Shown in pieces: positions 55,301-63,006 of a DNA stretch of 64,000 nucleotides. Every line of letters begins with the position of its first letter. The first letter of the stretch is position 1. The position numbers were made by a program, and so were the translations under genes. The DNA comes from Tenebrio molitor (lineage: Eukaryota > Arthropoda > Insecta > Coleoptera > Tenebrionidae): NCBI RefSeq assembly GCF_963966145.1, contig NC_091052.1, positions 21,576,001 to 21,640,000 on the forward strand, in the 5' to 3' direction. Under the pieces are notes generated by a model. That model searched no databases, was not told where the DNA came from, and saw nothing but the letters and a program-made list of their open reading frames with translations.

Positions 55301-58300
55301 GCAACACTCCTGACAACTGCGCATGTATGGAAAAGCATTTTACGCACATTGAATAGGTGGATTACCGGTTTTTTCCAAACTTATTTCAGAATCACCCTGT
55401 ATACCTAACTTGACATCTGTCAAAGATAACCTAAACGAACACGAAAAACGTTGTGTGCACCTCGGCCAAAAAGTATCCTCGCCTGTTTTCAAGTCTTGGC
55501 TACGCCTCGACTAGAAAACCCAGACTCGGACGAAAAAGATGCACTTTTTGAGCCTTAATACTATTTCAGAATTAACTGACAATGTTACAAAATGGTTTTT
55601 CAACTTCGGTGTCACAATGAGCATTTTGTGACACCGAAAACAATTTCACAAAGATCAATTTTATAGCATCGTTTCTAGTGATAATTGAATTTGGGATTGG
55701 TATTGAAAGTAAATTTCAGTGTTAAATGTGATGTCATTTGAACCTGAATCCGTGTTTTGGAGCAAAATAAACTATTAAGGGGGTAGATTATTATTGTAAC
55801 AACATCTGGGAGACCATTTAAATTTAATTTTCAATGAAATGAAATTGCTTCGTCAATACCAACCAAATTCCATTAAAATAAAAGTCACTAGATAATAATT
55901 TTATATTAAAAAAAAAAAATTAATGAAGCCGAAATAGAAAAAATAGCATGTTACACTCGTTGCACAAGACATGTTGTCGAACGAGAGGGTTTAGAACACT
56001 CCTCACTGCAACTGTCTTGTGCAACTCGTATAACAATATACTTACTATTATTCTACTGAACAAAAGACAAAAGATTTATGACAGAAAGTTATTTGGGCAA
56101 CGGGCCTGCAATGGTTTGTCACTGGACGTGCGTTCGTGAAAATTTTTAAAGCACTCTTGGGTAGATTTTTATTAAGGCCACATACCGAGAGGATTTTTTT
56201 TCGCTGAACATGCGTTTCCATGTTTATCAGAGGTTGCTTGGATATGTTGTAATTGCTTGTAATGCATTAACATGATTTTTGAAGTGAAACTTTTTATGGG
56301 AAGGTTTTGAAATTCTGATCGGCAACCTTTTTGTGTGACGAAAAGTGGTGGGTGTAAACACTGTCTGTTGGGTCGAGTGACAGCAGTGTCTCGCACAACG
56401 GTTGCACCAATATTTCCATCTCACTTAATTTGGATGTAAGTTAATCTGTTTGACACGATACAAACATCCCTTAAAATTGTGTATATATACTTCTGTCTTT
56501 GTCACACTCACGGCATTTATCGATAATGTTTACGCAGTTACGCATTTCGATATTGTTTAGTGTTATCGTTGTTTGTCATTTATTTTCTTCAATAAAATAT
56601 ACAATTTTGTTGTGAATATGCTATTTATACTCAATTTCATATAAATGTGCATCTAAGCAATTCATGAAAATCTGATTTTCTGTTGGTAGTAAAGCTAAAG
56701 CTAGTGACTTTGACTTTCAAAGTTGCTTGCTCTGCGCGAACCCGATTTGACTAATTTTTCAGTTTTTGTCTATTTTAACATTGCTGATTTCAAAAGCAGT
56801 GTTACGTCTTTTTACTGATTAAATTAAAGTAATTCTTAGTTGTTTTTGTCTTTGTATTTTTACCAAGTAAAGATTTATTGGGCATGACCTTCATAAATGT
56901 GACTTTTGTAATGTAACTAAATTAAAGATGCTTTTACAAATGCACAGCTCACTTGATGAACATTTATATGAAATCAATTATAAAAGTGATTGATGAATAA
57001 TGTTTTCCTGTAATACAAAAGTTTCACTTCTATCGTGCGTCTTTACGACCCACTCTGCTTTTTTTTTATATTGAACATAGTGTTAATAGTGTTATTCAGC
57101 GAAATAAAATCCTCGTTGTATGTATAAAGCGAAATCATGTCTCTCTTGCGCTTACTGTACGGATTTTCTCCTTTTTTTCCAGACTAACGAGACCGACACG
57201 GGGATGCAAATGGTTTGCAACACCTGTTGTCAAATGACGATAAAAATGTACAAGTTCCTAACTTCATCGATGAAGAACAACAGAGATCTAAAGGTGAGCC
57301 CTTTGCGACAGCATAAGACAACTCGTTAAATTTTGGCGGTTTCAGACGAAATGTCCCGATCACAACTTCCCGCAGCTCACGCACACTTCCGTGCACTTTA
57401 AAAATGAACCCAACCCCACCTCCTGCACATCATCCAAAGCCGTGATGGTGAAAAATCCAATGCATATCATGTACAAGTTTGCTCATCCCTCCGTCAAAGA
57501 GGTGGTGAAGAAGTATCCCAATATCATCGTGCCCAAAAGTTGCCTGAAATCGCACATCGCTGCTTACGTCACTCTCGTGACCCAAGAGGTCGACGACTGG
57601 TTCAAAGAGAGGAATTTCACCAAGAATCAGATCGCCAAACTGAAGAGGGAAGCCTGCGAAGTGGCGAGCAAGTCACCAAAGAAGCTGAGGAAACAACCGC
57701 GAGAGGAAAGAAAACAGCAAACGAACTTCACGTCCGATGCAAAGAAGTCAATGTAACTGCTGGAAACGCCAGCAAGACGCGAAAAGTCTCCACTGTGAGG
57801 AGAGATGTGGCTAGCCCTGTAAACCCGAGCAAAAGGATTAGATTGACGGGCGATGATTATTCTAAGGTCACCACGTTGGAAGTGGAAAAAATGCAAAGTG
57901 AATCGGTTTTTAAAAAGAGTGAGGATACTAGTGTTACATCGACTTTTAATATGAGTGTCCAACCGACTGTAATCAGTAGTGGTACATTGAGTGCCAAGTC
58001 AGAAGTTACTTCCAGTTGTAGTGAAAGCGTTAAGTCGACTTTCAACGATAGTGTTTTATCGGCTTGCGATAAGAGTGTCGACTCGGTTATGGATAGTAGT
58101 GATAAATCAATTCCCAATACGGATGTTATTGCGCCGACAGACAATGAATCTAGTCAGGATGAGACGGTTCAGTCAAATAAAGACGGCAGTTGTGTTAATA
58201 ACAGTGGGAAATCCACCTATGGTACCGCGGATGGTAAAAACAATGTTAAGGCATACGCGGAAGCTTTAGTTTGTATTCCATCACTTTCCCTCCTTGAATT

Positions 58301-60862
58301 GTTGCCTGTCGGTAGTGAAGACACTTCAAAACCGACAGAATCTGAAGATATAACATTCAAGTCCATTCTCGGTTGTAAAGATCTAGTTGACGAAATTACG
58401 TGTGAAATTAACAATACATTCGAAATAACAGAAAAAGATATTCCTGATACGTTTAAAAAAAAAGACCACCCACCATACATGTTCACCTCCCGCACTTTTA
58501 CCCCATACACATCCTCGGAACAAACGCCTTCAAATCAAGCGGTCGCTAACCACGCCATCGTTCCGGTGTCGGAATATGGCCAAGACAGGACCGTCGACAA
58601 CGGTTCCGACAACGACGAATTCGTGATGGACCTCGATTGCGCCACTGCGTCTGCTTCGTCGACGAGATCCGACAACAAAACCTCCTCGGAAATGAAATTG
58701 TCAGAATCCAGCAACATGCCGGATTTGTCCGTCGTCTCCGTCGCCAACAAGTTCTACACCTTGTACACTTGTAAAGTGTGCGATTCGCAGCATAAAAGTC
58801 TCAAAAATCTAAAACGGCACGAACGAAAGACCCACACCAAGTGTCCCTTCTGCAGAAAAAGGTTCAGAATTTCGCCGATTCGGGAGAAGCACATACTTTA
58901 CTCTTGTCCAAAAAAGAGCACCCGTCAGCCGAGAAAAAACTGAAAATCTTGTTGGTGAAGGTCGACCAAGACCAGGAGATACCACAAAAGTATCCTGGAG
59001 CTTTCGACGAAGAGGAAGACGCTCCACACGTTATCGAAGTGGAGGGCTCCAACGAAAAGACCGTAGTGGAATGCGACCCCGACACGGCGAAAGCGGTGGG
59101 AGTTATGGAGAAGTTTTTGCAATTTGAAGATATAACCATCAAGTCCATTCTCGGTTGTAAAGTGCTAGTTGACAAAATTAAGGGTGAAGATAACAATACA
59201 TTCGAAATAACAGAAAACACCACCCTTGGTCCGTTTAAAAAAAAAGACCAACCACCAGACACATTCACCTCCCACCCATTCTCGGGACAAACTCCTTCAA
59301 ATCAAGCGGTCGCCGACCACGACATCGTTCCCGTATCAGAAGATGTTCAAGACAGGACCGTCGACAGCGGTTCCGACACCGACAAATTCGTGATGGACCT
59401 TGATTGCGACAGTTCGTCCGTTTTGTCGACGAGACCCGACGACAAAACCTCCTCGGAAACGAAATCGTCAGAATCCAGCAACATGCCGGATTTGTCAGTC
59501 GTCTCCGTCGCCAACAAGTTCTACACCCTGTACACTTGTAAAGTGTGCGATTCGAAGCATAAGAGTCTCAAAGATCTGAAACAGCACGAGCGAAAGACCC
59601 ACACCAAGTGTCCCTTCTGCAGAAAAAGGTTCACAGCATTGGCGATTCGGAAGAAGCACATAGTTTATTTTTGTCCAAAGAAGAACACCCGTCACACGAC
59701 GAAAAAACTGAAAATCTTGTTGGTAAAGGTCGACCAAGATCATGAGATACGACAGAAGTATCCTGGAGCTTTCGACGAAGAGGAAGACGCTCCTCACGTC
59801 ATCGAAGTGGAGGGTCCCAGCGAAAAGGGCGTAGTGGAATGCGATCCCGACACGGCGAAAACGGTGAGAGATATGAAGAAGTTCTTCCTGTTTACCGAGG
59901 ACGTCAAGGAGGATACGAAACAGAAGAAGGACGAAACGCCTTCAGGGAGCGCCGATGATGCCAAATCGGATCAAGAGAGTGCGAAAGAGGAAGTCATTTT
60001 TATATCCTTCGAAGAAACGGAGGTCGCCAAGTCGGAGCTGGAAGGTTCCCAACGAATAATAAAAGTGGTCAACAGAGAGTGTTTACAAAACTTCAACCCC
60101 GACGACGACGACAACGACGTCAACATGTTGAAGCAAGTACTGCGCAATGCCAGGTTGAACGTGTACGAGTCGATGGGTCTGAACAACAACAGCATCGTAG
60201 ACGGTGGTTCCAACCGGGTGAAGATTTTTAAAAATTTGCGAAAACATCTGCGCCAGTACAGATTACCGATCGAATTGAAGTACAACGACAGCGTGCTGGT
60301 AGAATATATCTCTGCCAAGGCGCCAGTTTCGAAAAACACGAAAGATCTGTGGCACTCGATGACGCCTCGACAGTTGAAAAAGCCAAACGAATGTGCACCC
60401 GACCATTCGAAGGAGAAGGCCTCGACGAATGCTCAAGAAAACGATGAAAGACTAAACAGGCTGAAAGAGACAATTCACCGTGAGCACGACTACGCTAGCC
60501 AAGGTGCCGATTGCCAACCTGAGGCAAGCCCTCAGGGTCAGTCCTGCCGTCCAAAAAACACCACCACGTCCGCGAATCTGATACTGCCGTCCGGTTCGAT
60601 CATGACCGCTACCGCCAACGGGAACTGCACCAGCAACGCGTTTCTGATCCTGAACGGGAGCACCAACGGTGCCAACTTCGCGAACATCATCCTGGTACCG
60701 GGCACGTTGATCCCTAAGAAGATGATCGTATCGGTATCGCAAGAATCTCTTCCTATGCTACAGACGGTCAGTAGTGCCGGTTGTTCGAACACCCAGCTCA
60801 AACAACAATGTCGGCAACAATGGAGTAGTGACTGTGAGCAATGCGACGATGCCGGTGACTAA
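40263..60862 (+). CDS. ZAD-type C2H2 zinc-finger gene (three exons, two frame breaks)
   Basis: Exon 1 (40263-40376), exon 2 (57183-57293) and exon 3 (57346-60862) join in phase 0 at canonical GT-AG sites. Exons 1 and 2 together form a ZAD (zinc-finger-associated domain): CILCLR in exon 1 and CNTCC in exon 2 provide the four zinc-binding cysteines. ZAD proteins are DNA-binding, chromatin-associated factors that dimerise through this domain. Exon 3 supplies C2H2/C2HC fingers in a duplicated module. The intron between the ZAD halves is 16.8 kb of mobile elements; the second intron is only 52 bp. Exon 3 as given changes frame twice by what look like 1-nt losses, near 57700-57745 and near 58925-58935. 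Without them, one long protein would result. Either the gene is decaying, or the sequence has indel errors. Confidence 0.75.
40388..40854. mobile_element. 467-bp foldback-like MITE
   Basis: Inverted arms of nearly 200 bp start CAGTGAGTTTTTT and include GACTGGCCATAGGGTTTTAC; the two arms meet at a GC-rich centre with GCGCCGAAA/TTCGGCGCC. TA flanks both ends (40386-40387 and 40855-40856). Open frames on both strands here mirror each other because of the palindrome. Confidence 0.9.
40861..42529 (+). mobile_element. Mariner-like element with DUF4817-type transposase, decayed
   Basis: The ends are CAGGGTGTCCCAGAACTCGC and an inverted GCGAGTTCTGGGACACCTG, with similarity continuing through GGATCAAATTTAAACTGTA on one side. 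TA flanks at 40859-40860 and 42530-42531. The element is 1,669 bp and abuts the foldback MITE, having used a TA next to it. Confidence 0.9.
41167..41500 (+). pseudogene. DUF4817-type transposase N-terminus
   Basis: The frame from ATG at 41167 reads YTAEYAEILIIYGECRRNA and later VFLRLVYRARDTGSL before a stop at 41346, matching the DUF4817 helix-turn-helix module. Downstream, other frames hold RPREV and DDDGRRSI, relics of the second DNA-binding helix region. The catalytic domain is missing or unreadable. Confidence 0.75.
42541..43200 (-). mobile_element. Probable pogo-type element end with PHD-like motif
   Basis: GGGGAAGGTGGGGTAAGATGACG near 42545, and a repeated GGTAAGATGACGA near 42751, look like a terminus next to TA. 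On the minus strand near 42790-42860 the translation contains KWCHEDCFNHGGKGEFICDLC, the cysteine/histidine-rich tail seen on some insect pogo-type transposases. The rest of the transposase is not readable. Confidence 0.4.
43436..43740. mobile_element. X element, left fragment
   Basis: It matches the first ~305 bp of X (ATAATGTATTCCAACTTT onward), including an empty version of the site occupied by the 8-bp-TSD element in X copy 1. The remainder of X is missing at the edge of the MITE cluster. Confidence 0.8.
43761..44128. mobile_element. MITE cluster member 1 (368 bp)
   Basis: Inverted ends TTGGGAGCACGGAATTTCGG and CCGAAATTCCATGCTCGCCA, flanked by TA (43759-43760, 44129-44130). Confidence 0.75.
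44137..44474. mobile_element. MITE cluster member 2
   Basis: Ends TTGCGGGCAAAAAAAGTGGG and CCCACTTTGTATGCTCCC are inverted through GTGGGACATCAA. It begins a few bases after member 1. Confidence 0.65.
44520..44765. mobile_element. MITE cluster member 3
   Basis: Ends TTCCGGACACGGAATCTTG and CAAGATTCCATGTCCGGAA are inverted, flanked by TA. Confidence 0.8.
44774..45020. mobile_element. MITE cluster member 4
   Basis: Ends TTCCGGCCAAAAATTTCGTC and GACGAAATTTTTTGTCGGCCA are inverted, flanked by TA. It starts 8 bp after member 3. Confidence 0.75.
45023..45316. mobile_element. MITE cluster member 5
   Basis: It is a reverse-orientation relative of member 1: AGAGCACGGAATTTCGGTCAG at one end, GCCCAAAATTTCGTGCTTG at the other, with shared interior (CTAGCACCTAAAGCC). 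Confidence 0.75.
45512..45881. mobile_element. ~370-bp MITE, inverted relative to 56625-56992
   Basis: Its ends are ATAATTGATTTCGTATAAATG and CATTTATATGAAATTGAGTAT. It matches the copy at 56625-56992 over its length in the opposite orientation. Confidence 0.85.
45889..46066. mobile_element. MITE cluster member 6
   Basis: Ends GGGACATGGAATCCTGGGCAG and CTGCCCAGTTTTCCGTGTCCC are inverted. No coding capacity. Confidence 0.7.
46097..46481. mobile_element. MITE cluster member 7 (385 bp)
   Basis: Ends CAGTTGTGGACAAAATAAAG and CTTTATTTTGTCCACAACTG are inverted, flanked by TA at 46095-46096 and 46482-46483. A minus-strand open frame inside (46151-46378) has no domain. Confidence 0.85.
46482..46890. 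other. Half copy of the CGTCG element and flanks
   Basis: ATTCGATGTGAAATGGCCGCC to ACTGTAATAACTACGGAA (about 46710-46800) matches the left half of the element at 6312-6862. The open frame at 46587-46856 runs across this boundary and is not a gene. Confidence 0.55.
46891..48009 (+). mobile_element. THAP-encoding DNA element, decayed
   Basis: Inverted ends are TAGCGTTGGCCAAACTAAAT and ATTAGTTTGGCCTAACGCT. The right subterminal sequence (TGCAACTTGTTATACA) resembles the left end of family A in inverse orientation, so the two families appear related. It carries a broken THAP protein. Confidence 0.7.
47188..47720 (+). pseudogene. THAP-domain protein, frameshifted
   Basis: The N-terminus at 47188 (MGKIKHKCFVNNKIGDKK) changes frame into FKYPKLEEQRKRWIEALGK, then changes again into ICEKHFSNNFF and LHKYALPSIF. 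These are the tryptophan, CxxH and terminal AVP-like (here ALPS) blocks of a THAP zinc finger. A C-terminal piece (47526-47720) is lysine-rich with a possible coiled coil. At least two frameshifts exclude function. No catalytic domain follows. Confidence 0.75.
48134..49240. mobile_element. Family A DNA element, copy 3
   Basis: It matches copies 1 and 2 at both ends. From about 48790 to 49030 the interior differs, including a short segment open on both strands (AATTCTGATCCTGAATCAGA). This may be the least-deleted copy. Confidence 0.7.
49241..50066. other. Repeat fragments and AT-rich DNA
   Basis: CAACCGTTAATTCGTCATTGAT near 49265 also occurs near 6447. ACAGACAATTAAACTATAGTAAG near 49528-49552 is the inverse of CTTACTATAGTTTAATTGTCTGT at 48057-48080, so another TIR pair brackets family A copy 3. 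No gene seen. Confidence 0.5.
50067..50730 (-). mobile_element. 664-bp mariner-like deletion derivative
   Basis: Long, imperfect TIRs begin CACAGTGGGCC and CATAGTGGGTC, and include CACTGGTATATTA... on one arm and its complement on the other. TA flanks at 50065-50066 and 50731-50732. Confidence 0.75.
50276..50450 (-). pseudogene. Mariner-like transposase C-terminus
   Basis: On the minus strand the translation ends GQRRLQMIANKNGGHIEPYL, the typical final helix and GGHxE tail of mariner/IS630-like transposases. Only about 60 residues remain. Confidence 0.6.
50863..51862. mobile_element. X element, compact copy (~1.0 kb)
   Basis: Ends ATAATGTATTCCAACTTTAA and TTAAAGATGGAATAGATTAT are inverted over about 30 bp. 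It lacks all four insertions found in copy 1 and so provides their empty sites. A minus-strand acidic patch near 51225-51290 (EDDSEYNDEDNSEDE) may be a relic of a transposase N-terminus. Confidence 0.8.
51863..52233. other. AT-rich stretch
   Basis: Nothing recognisable beyond simple A/T tracts. Confidence 0.4.
52236..52686. mobile_element. 451-bp TIR element, TA target, with THAP-like start
   Basis: The ends GATATATAAGGAGAAGATAC and GTATCTTCTCCTTATATATC are inverted, with TA on both sides. It contains the short THAP-like frame at 52471-52566. Confidence 0.8.
52471..52566 (+). pseudogene. THAP-like N-terminal fragment
   Basis: ATG at 52471 opens MKTCIVCSTPYNSSNKEISF before a stop 31 codons in. 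The CxxC pair followed by an ISFHGY block resembles a THAP start, but the FPK motif is lost. Confidence 0.4.
52891..53022 (+). pseudogene. THAP-type zinc-finger start in the P-like element
   Basis: The frame reads MLIKCIICGNSEKPLFQFPS and continues to a LREICG block before a stop at 53022. CxxC followed by FQFPS fits a THAP/P-element N-terminal domain. It stops at the internal terminal repeat, so the CxxH half is absent. Confidence 0.55.
53048..53695. mobile_element. Foldback element with ~115-bp arms
   Basis: The left arm (GATGGAGATGAATTGGCGAT... to GTCAGTTTATAC near 53160) is repeated inverted at about 53570-53695. The centre is a tandem repeat. Long arms with internal tandem repeats are the structure of foldback elements. 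Confidence 0.8.
53195..53570. repeat. Three tandem units of 142-159 bp
   Basis: Units begin GTTAGCGTCTTARAACCTCG at 53195, 53337 and 53496, each with TTGCATCGTTTTACTCCGRA and GTTCCACGACGAAA. The third is partial. Confidence 0.9.
53785..53990. other. Right half of a CGTCG element
   Basis: CCCATAACGCGCGAGGTGGTG to GATCAGCGCAGACGACG (to ~53912) matches the right half of 6312-6862. The remaining bases up to the composite TIR are unassigned. Confidence 0.6.
54206..54554. mobile_element. 349-bp nested MITE, TA target
   Basis: Ends TCGTGCGTTCAAATGAAATC and GATTTCATTTGAACGCCCGA are inverted through CTGGGCTG. TA flanks at 54204-54205 and 54555-54556. In the other copy of the host element, X sits at nearly the same position. 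Confidence 0.8.
55147..55350 (+). pseudogene. THAP-domain remnant
   Basis: ATG at 55147 opens MVANCCVPGCKEKYRGSTKS, a textbook THAP N-terminus, running 47 codons to 55290. In another frame near 55323-55350, CMEKHFTHIE preserves the CxxH half. The middle is frameshifted. A short leader lies upstream, but no core transposase domain is recognisable. Confidence 0.65.
55402..56620. other. Intronic stretch without recognised features
   Basis: Short open frames at 55948-56139 and 56172-56424 have no domains. GTGACACTGAAAAC-type words near 55600 and 39350 hint at a small dispersed repeat. No gene is supported. Confidence 0.4.
56625..56992. mobile_element. ~370-bp MITE, second copy
   Basis: Ends ATACTCAATTTCATATAAATG and CATTTATATGAAATCAATTAT. 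It is an inverted counterpart of 45512-45881, 11 kb away, within the same intron. Confidence 0.85.
57183..57293 (+). CDS. Exon 2 of the ZAD gene
   Basis: A strong acceptor (CTCCTTTTTTTCCAG, ending 57182) precedes TNETDTGMQMVCNTCCQMTI, the second half of the ZAD. The exon ends at AAG|GTGAGC in phase 0 after 37 codons. The spacing from CNTCC to the terminal KF..SS helix matches other ZADs. Confidence 0.8.
57346..60862 (+). CDS. Exon 3 of the ZAD gene (zinc fingers; two frame breaks)
   Basis: After a 52-bp intron (57294-57345) the first frame encodes about 136 residues, including VKEVVKKYPNIIVP and a basic tail, until a stop at 57754. From about 57745, coding-like sequence continues in the next frame (to 58943): a serine-rich region, then CKVCDSQHKSLKNLKRHERK with H-x4-H and CPFCRKRF with an H-x4-C end. 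After a second break near 58930, the third frame (to 60862) repeats the same module, CKVCDSKHKSLKDLKQHERK included, and adds a novel C-terminus (DDDDNDVNMLKQVLRNARLN, NLRKHLRQYRLP). I see no splice sites that would join these frames. Confidence 0.7.
58344..59895 (+). repeat. Tandem duplication of a ~780-bp zinc-finger module
   Basis: Unit A starts at 58344 and unit B at 59126, both with an EDIT(F/I)KSILGCK block. Each then has the DRTVD(N/S)GSD segment, the two fingers, and a KKLKILLVKVDQD segment ending near FDEEEDAPHVIEVEG. The offset is 782 bp at the start and 768 bp at the end. Unit A lacks one base where unit B reads CACACGACGAAAAAA, which is the second frame break. Confidence 0.9.
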
Positions 60863-60951
60863 CGTTGACCAACACGAAAAAGCGATGGATCCATCCGTCG
60901 CGTCGCTTAGGCGGCAATAAGGGTTAAGAATCTTAGCTAATTGTCGTAACA

Positions 60952-60957
60952 AATAAA
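60952..60957 (+). terminator. Polyadenylation signal of the ZAD gene
   Basis: AATAAA lies 90 bp after the stop codon at 60860-60862 and is followed by T-rich DNA, a suitable position for 3' end formation. Confidence 0.6.
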
Positions 60958-60962
60958 GCGAT

Positions 60963-61613
60963 TTGATTTTGTACTTGGGTTTTTATTTTTTTATTTGCAT
61001 TAAAGCATCCAAAAAAACGTGCGCTGTTTTATTGTTGCACTGAAAGGAGTAATTTCTGTTGGGAGCTCCAACTTAACAGAAAATTGAAGCCTTTTAACGT
61101 TAAAGTTGTTCGTTAGTGATTGGCTAAGCAATGGGCAGAGATCGCTAAACGGACTTCCGTTATTCTTTCACAGTTTTATGTTTGAAGCTATGCTGACTGT
61201 ACACGTGTTCCGTAAGTAAACGGTAATCACCTGGGTGGTAACTGAAGGGAGCAAAAGGAATGTTATTTTCTTGGTTTCCTTTTACAGAAGACTTTCGTTT
61301 AAGTATTTATTTTATACTGTCCGATGTTCGATTGCATCATCAATTTGAGTCCGGTAGGTGAGTTATAACAGTATCACAGCCGGAAAGTGTCACTAAGCAA
61401 CACCTACCGGACAGTTTTATTTTTATCCATCAAATCTGACATTGAAAAGTGAAAAAGTCAAAAAATATTCAATCTAAAAAAACAATAGCAACGGCCGTTG
61501 CCACAGGAAAAAGGTGATGCTATTTTCACAGAATAATGTGATTTTTTAATTTTTGAATTAAAATTATGATGCACAAGTATGAAATAAAATACATTACGAT
61601 ATACAGTCGCGAG
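60963..61613. other. Unassigned stretch with a small palindrome
   Basis: TCCGGTAGGTG near 61350 is inverted as CACCTACCGGA near 61403, a small hairpin or MITE. The segment near 61115-61200 matches 7830-7910. No gene seen. Confidence 0.45.
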
Positions 61614-61851
61614 CAATAAATTTTGATCGTCAAGGTCATTCTTGGACGCAATCGAAAATGCTCCATTGTAAAACAGTCGTAAATGTCATAACCTATCATC
61701 ATGTTGTATGACATTAATTATCATTTTGTTCTCATTTTTTTGACACTTTGTTGACATGGGCATAATCTGGCAGGGAATTTTTTTTTAATTTGTGACAATC
61801 TAACCAAATTTTGAAATGACATTGACGACCAAAATTTATTGCTCGCGACAG
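61614..61851. mobile_element. 238-bp MITE, TA target
   Basis: Ends CAGTCGCGAGCAATAAATTT and AAATTTATTGCTCGCGACAG (the second with a CTG-type end) are inverted through TGATCGTCAAGGTCATT. TA flanks both sides. Confidence 0.85.
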
Positions 61852-61863
61852 TACATCCGATAG

Positions 61864-61958
61864 TACTTGTAACAGGTACTCGTTTAGACATTCTTGACTC
61901 GGCTCCTAACGTCGCCTCGTTCATAATGTCTAACTCGTACTGTTACAAGTAACCTACA
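61864..61958. mobile_element. ~95-bp hairpin element
   Basis: TACTTGTAACAGGTACTCG and TTTAGACATT pair with AATGTCTAA and CTCGTACTGTTACAAGTA. It could fold into one stem and carries no coding sequence. Confidence 0.65.
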
Positions 61959-62139
61959 GGACTTATAACGTAAATTACTATAGCAGGCTTCAAATTTGAC
62001 CAATAGGAAGACAATCCATAAATCGGTTTTGAACAATGATCAAGTTGTCGACGCTCGATGGCAGCAAAAAGTTTGTCATTAGTTCAGTAGCGTTCAGGTT
62101 CGGGTCGTGTAATTTTTATTTTCACAATTGCTATGCATT

Positions 62140-63006
62140 ATGGCCCAACTTTTTACGTGCCATGAATATGCAGACATGCACTTAGTGTATGGTGAAGTGT
62201 ACCAAAACAGCTTGGCGGCAAGGCGAAAATACCAACAGATGTTTCGAAATAGAAGAATTCCACATATAGTTTGTCTCAATTCTAAATTTCCACCACCTGT
62301 TGAATTATGTTGGCAAAACAAAAATATTTCTCAATTGAGGATTCTTAATAACCAAAGTTGGCAATATAATTATTTCACAAATATTATTCAAAAACATTAA
62401 AATTAGTTCACAAGTTTATTTTGCTTTTAGAATTTGATTTTCTACCTACTTACCTACTTGCTGCATTTTAAAAAAGGTCCTCGTTCTTTTCCTTTATTTT
62501 AAAATTTTGAGTTGTAGAAACGGAAATTGACAGGTAACCTAACAAATACAATCTGATGTGCTTTTTCACCAAACAGTGTTGCCGGTTGTATTTCCAACGT
62601 AGAATGCAGTGTTGGTGGAAATTTAGAATTGAGACAGACTTTAGGAGCTTATTCAAGAGAATTGACCAAAAGGTAAGGGAATTTGGACATCTAAATATCA
62701 ATAATTTAGATAGGGGAAGACCTCGAAATAACGACCACGTCGAACGTGATGAAGAAGTTTTGCAACTTGTCCAAGAAAATCGTAATATAAGTATACGTCA
62801 ACTTAGTAGCATTGTTGGAACTTCAAATACCACCATTTGCAGAACCTTACATAACGAAAACATGCATCCTTACCATTACACACAGAGTCCGGCTTTACTG
62901 CCATAGGATTATGAGCAAAGACTCAATCTTTGTACAATGGCGGTCAAAAAATGTTAGCCGTCACTATCTTGACATTCACGTAAAGTGTAAGGGTACGTTT
63001 CTATAG
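62140..63006 (+). pseudogene. DUF4817-type mariner-like transposase, decayed
   Basis: ATG at 62140 opens HEYADMHLVYGEVYQNSLAA, a DUF4817-type N-terminus, but the frame drifts and ends at 62398. After a ~160-bp interval, 62556-62906 encodes the second DNA-binding part (DRGRPRN, ISIRQLSSIVGTSNTTICRT). The start of the linker to the catalytic domain (HPYHYTQSPALLP) comes next, with a stop. No catalytic DDE block is left. Confidence 0.75.

Larger units (their letters stand above)
54086..55399. mobile_element. Mariner-type TIR element (1,314 bp) with a captured THAP start
   Basis: Ends CAGGGTGATTCTGAAATAAG and CTTATTTCAGAATCACCCTG are inverted through GTTTGGAAAAAA. TA flanks at 54084-54085 and 55400-55401. 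It is the second copy of the shell at 2131-7300. A nested MITE occupies 54206-54554. Confidence 0.85.

Noticed and set aside
57627..60801. Several minus-strand open frames of 71-134 codons
   Set aside because: They are shadows of the zinc-finger exon on the opposite strand.
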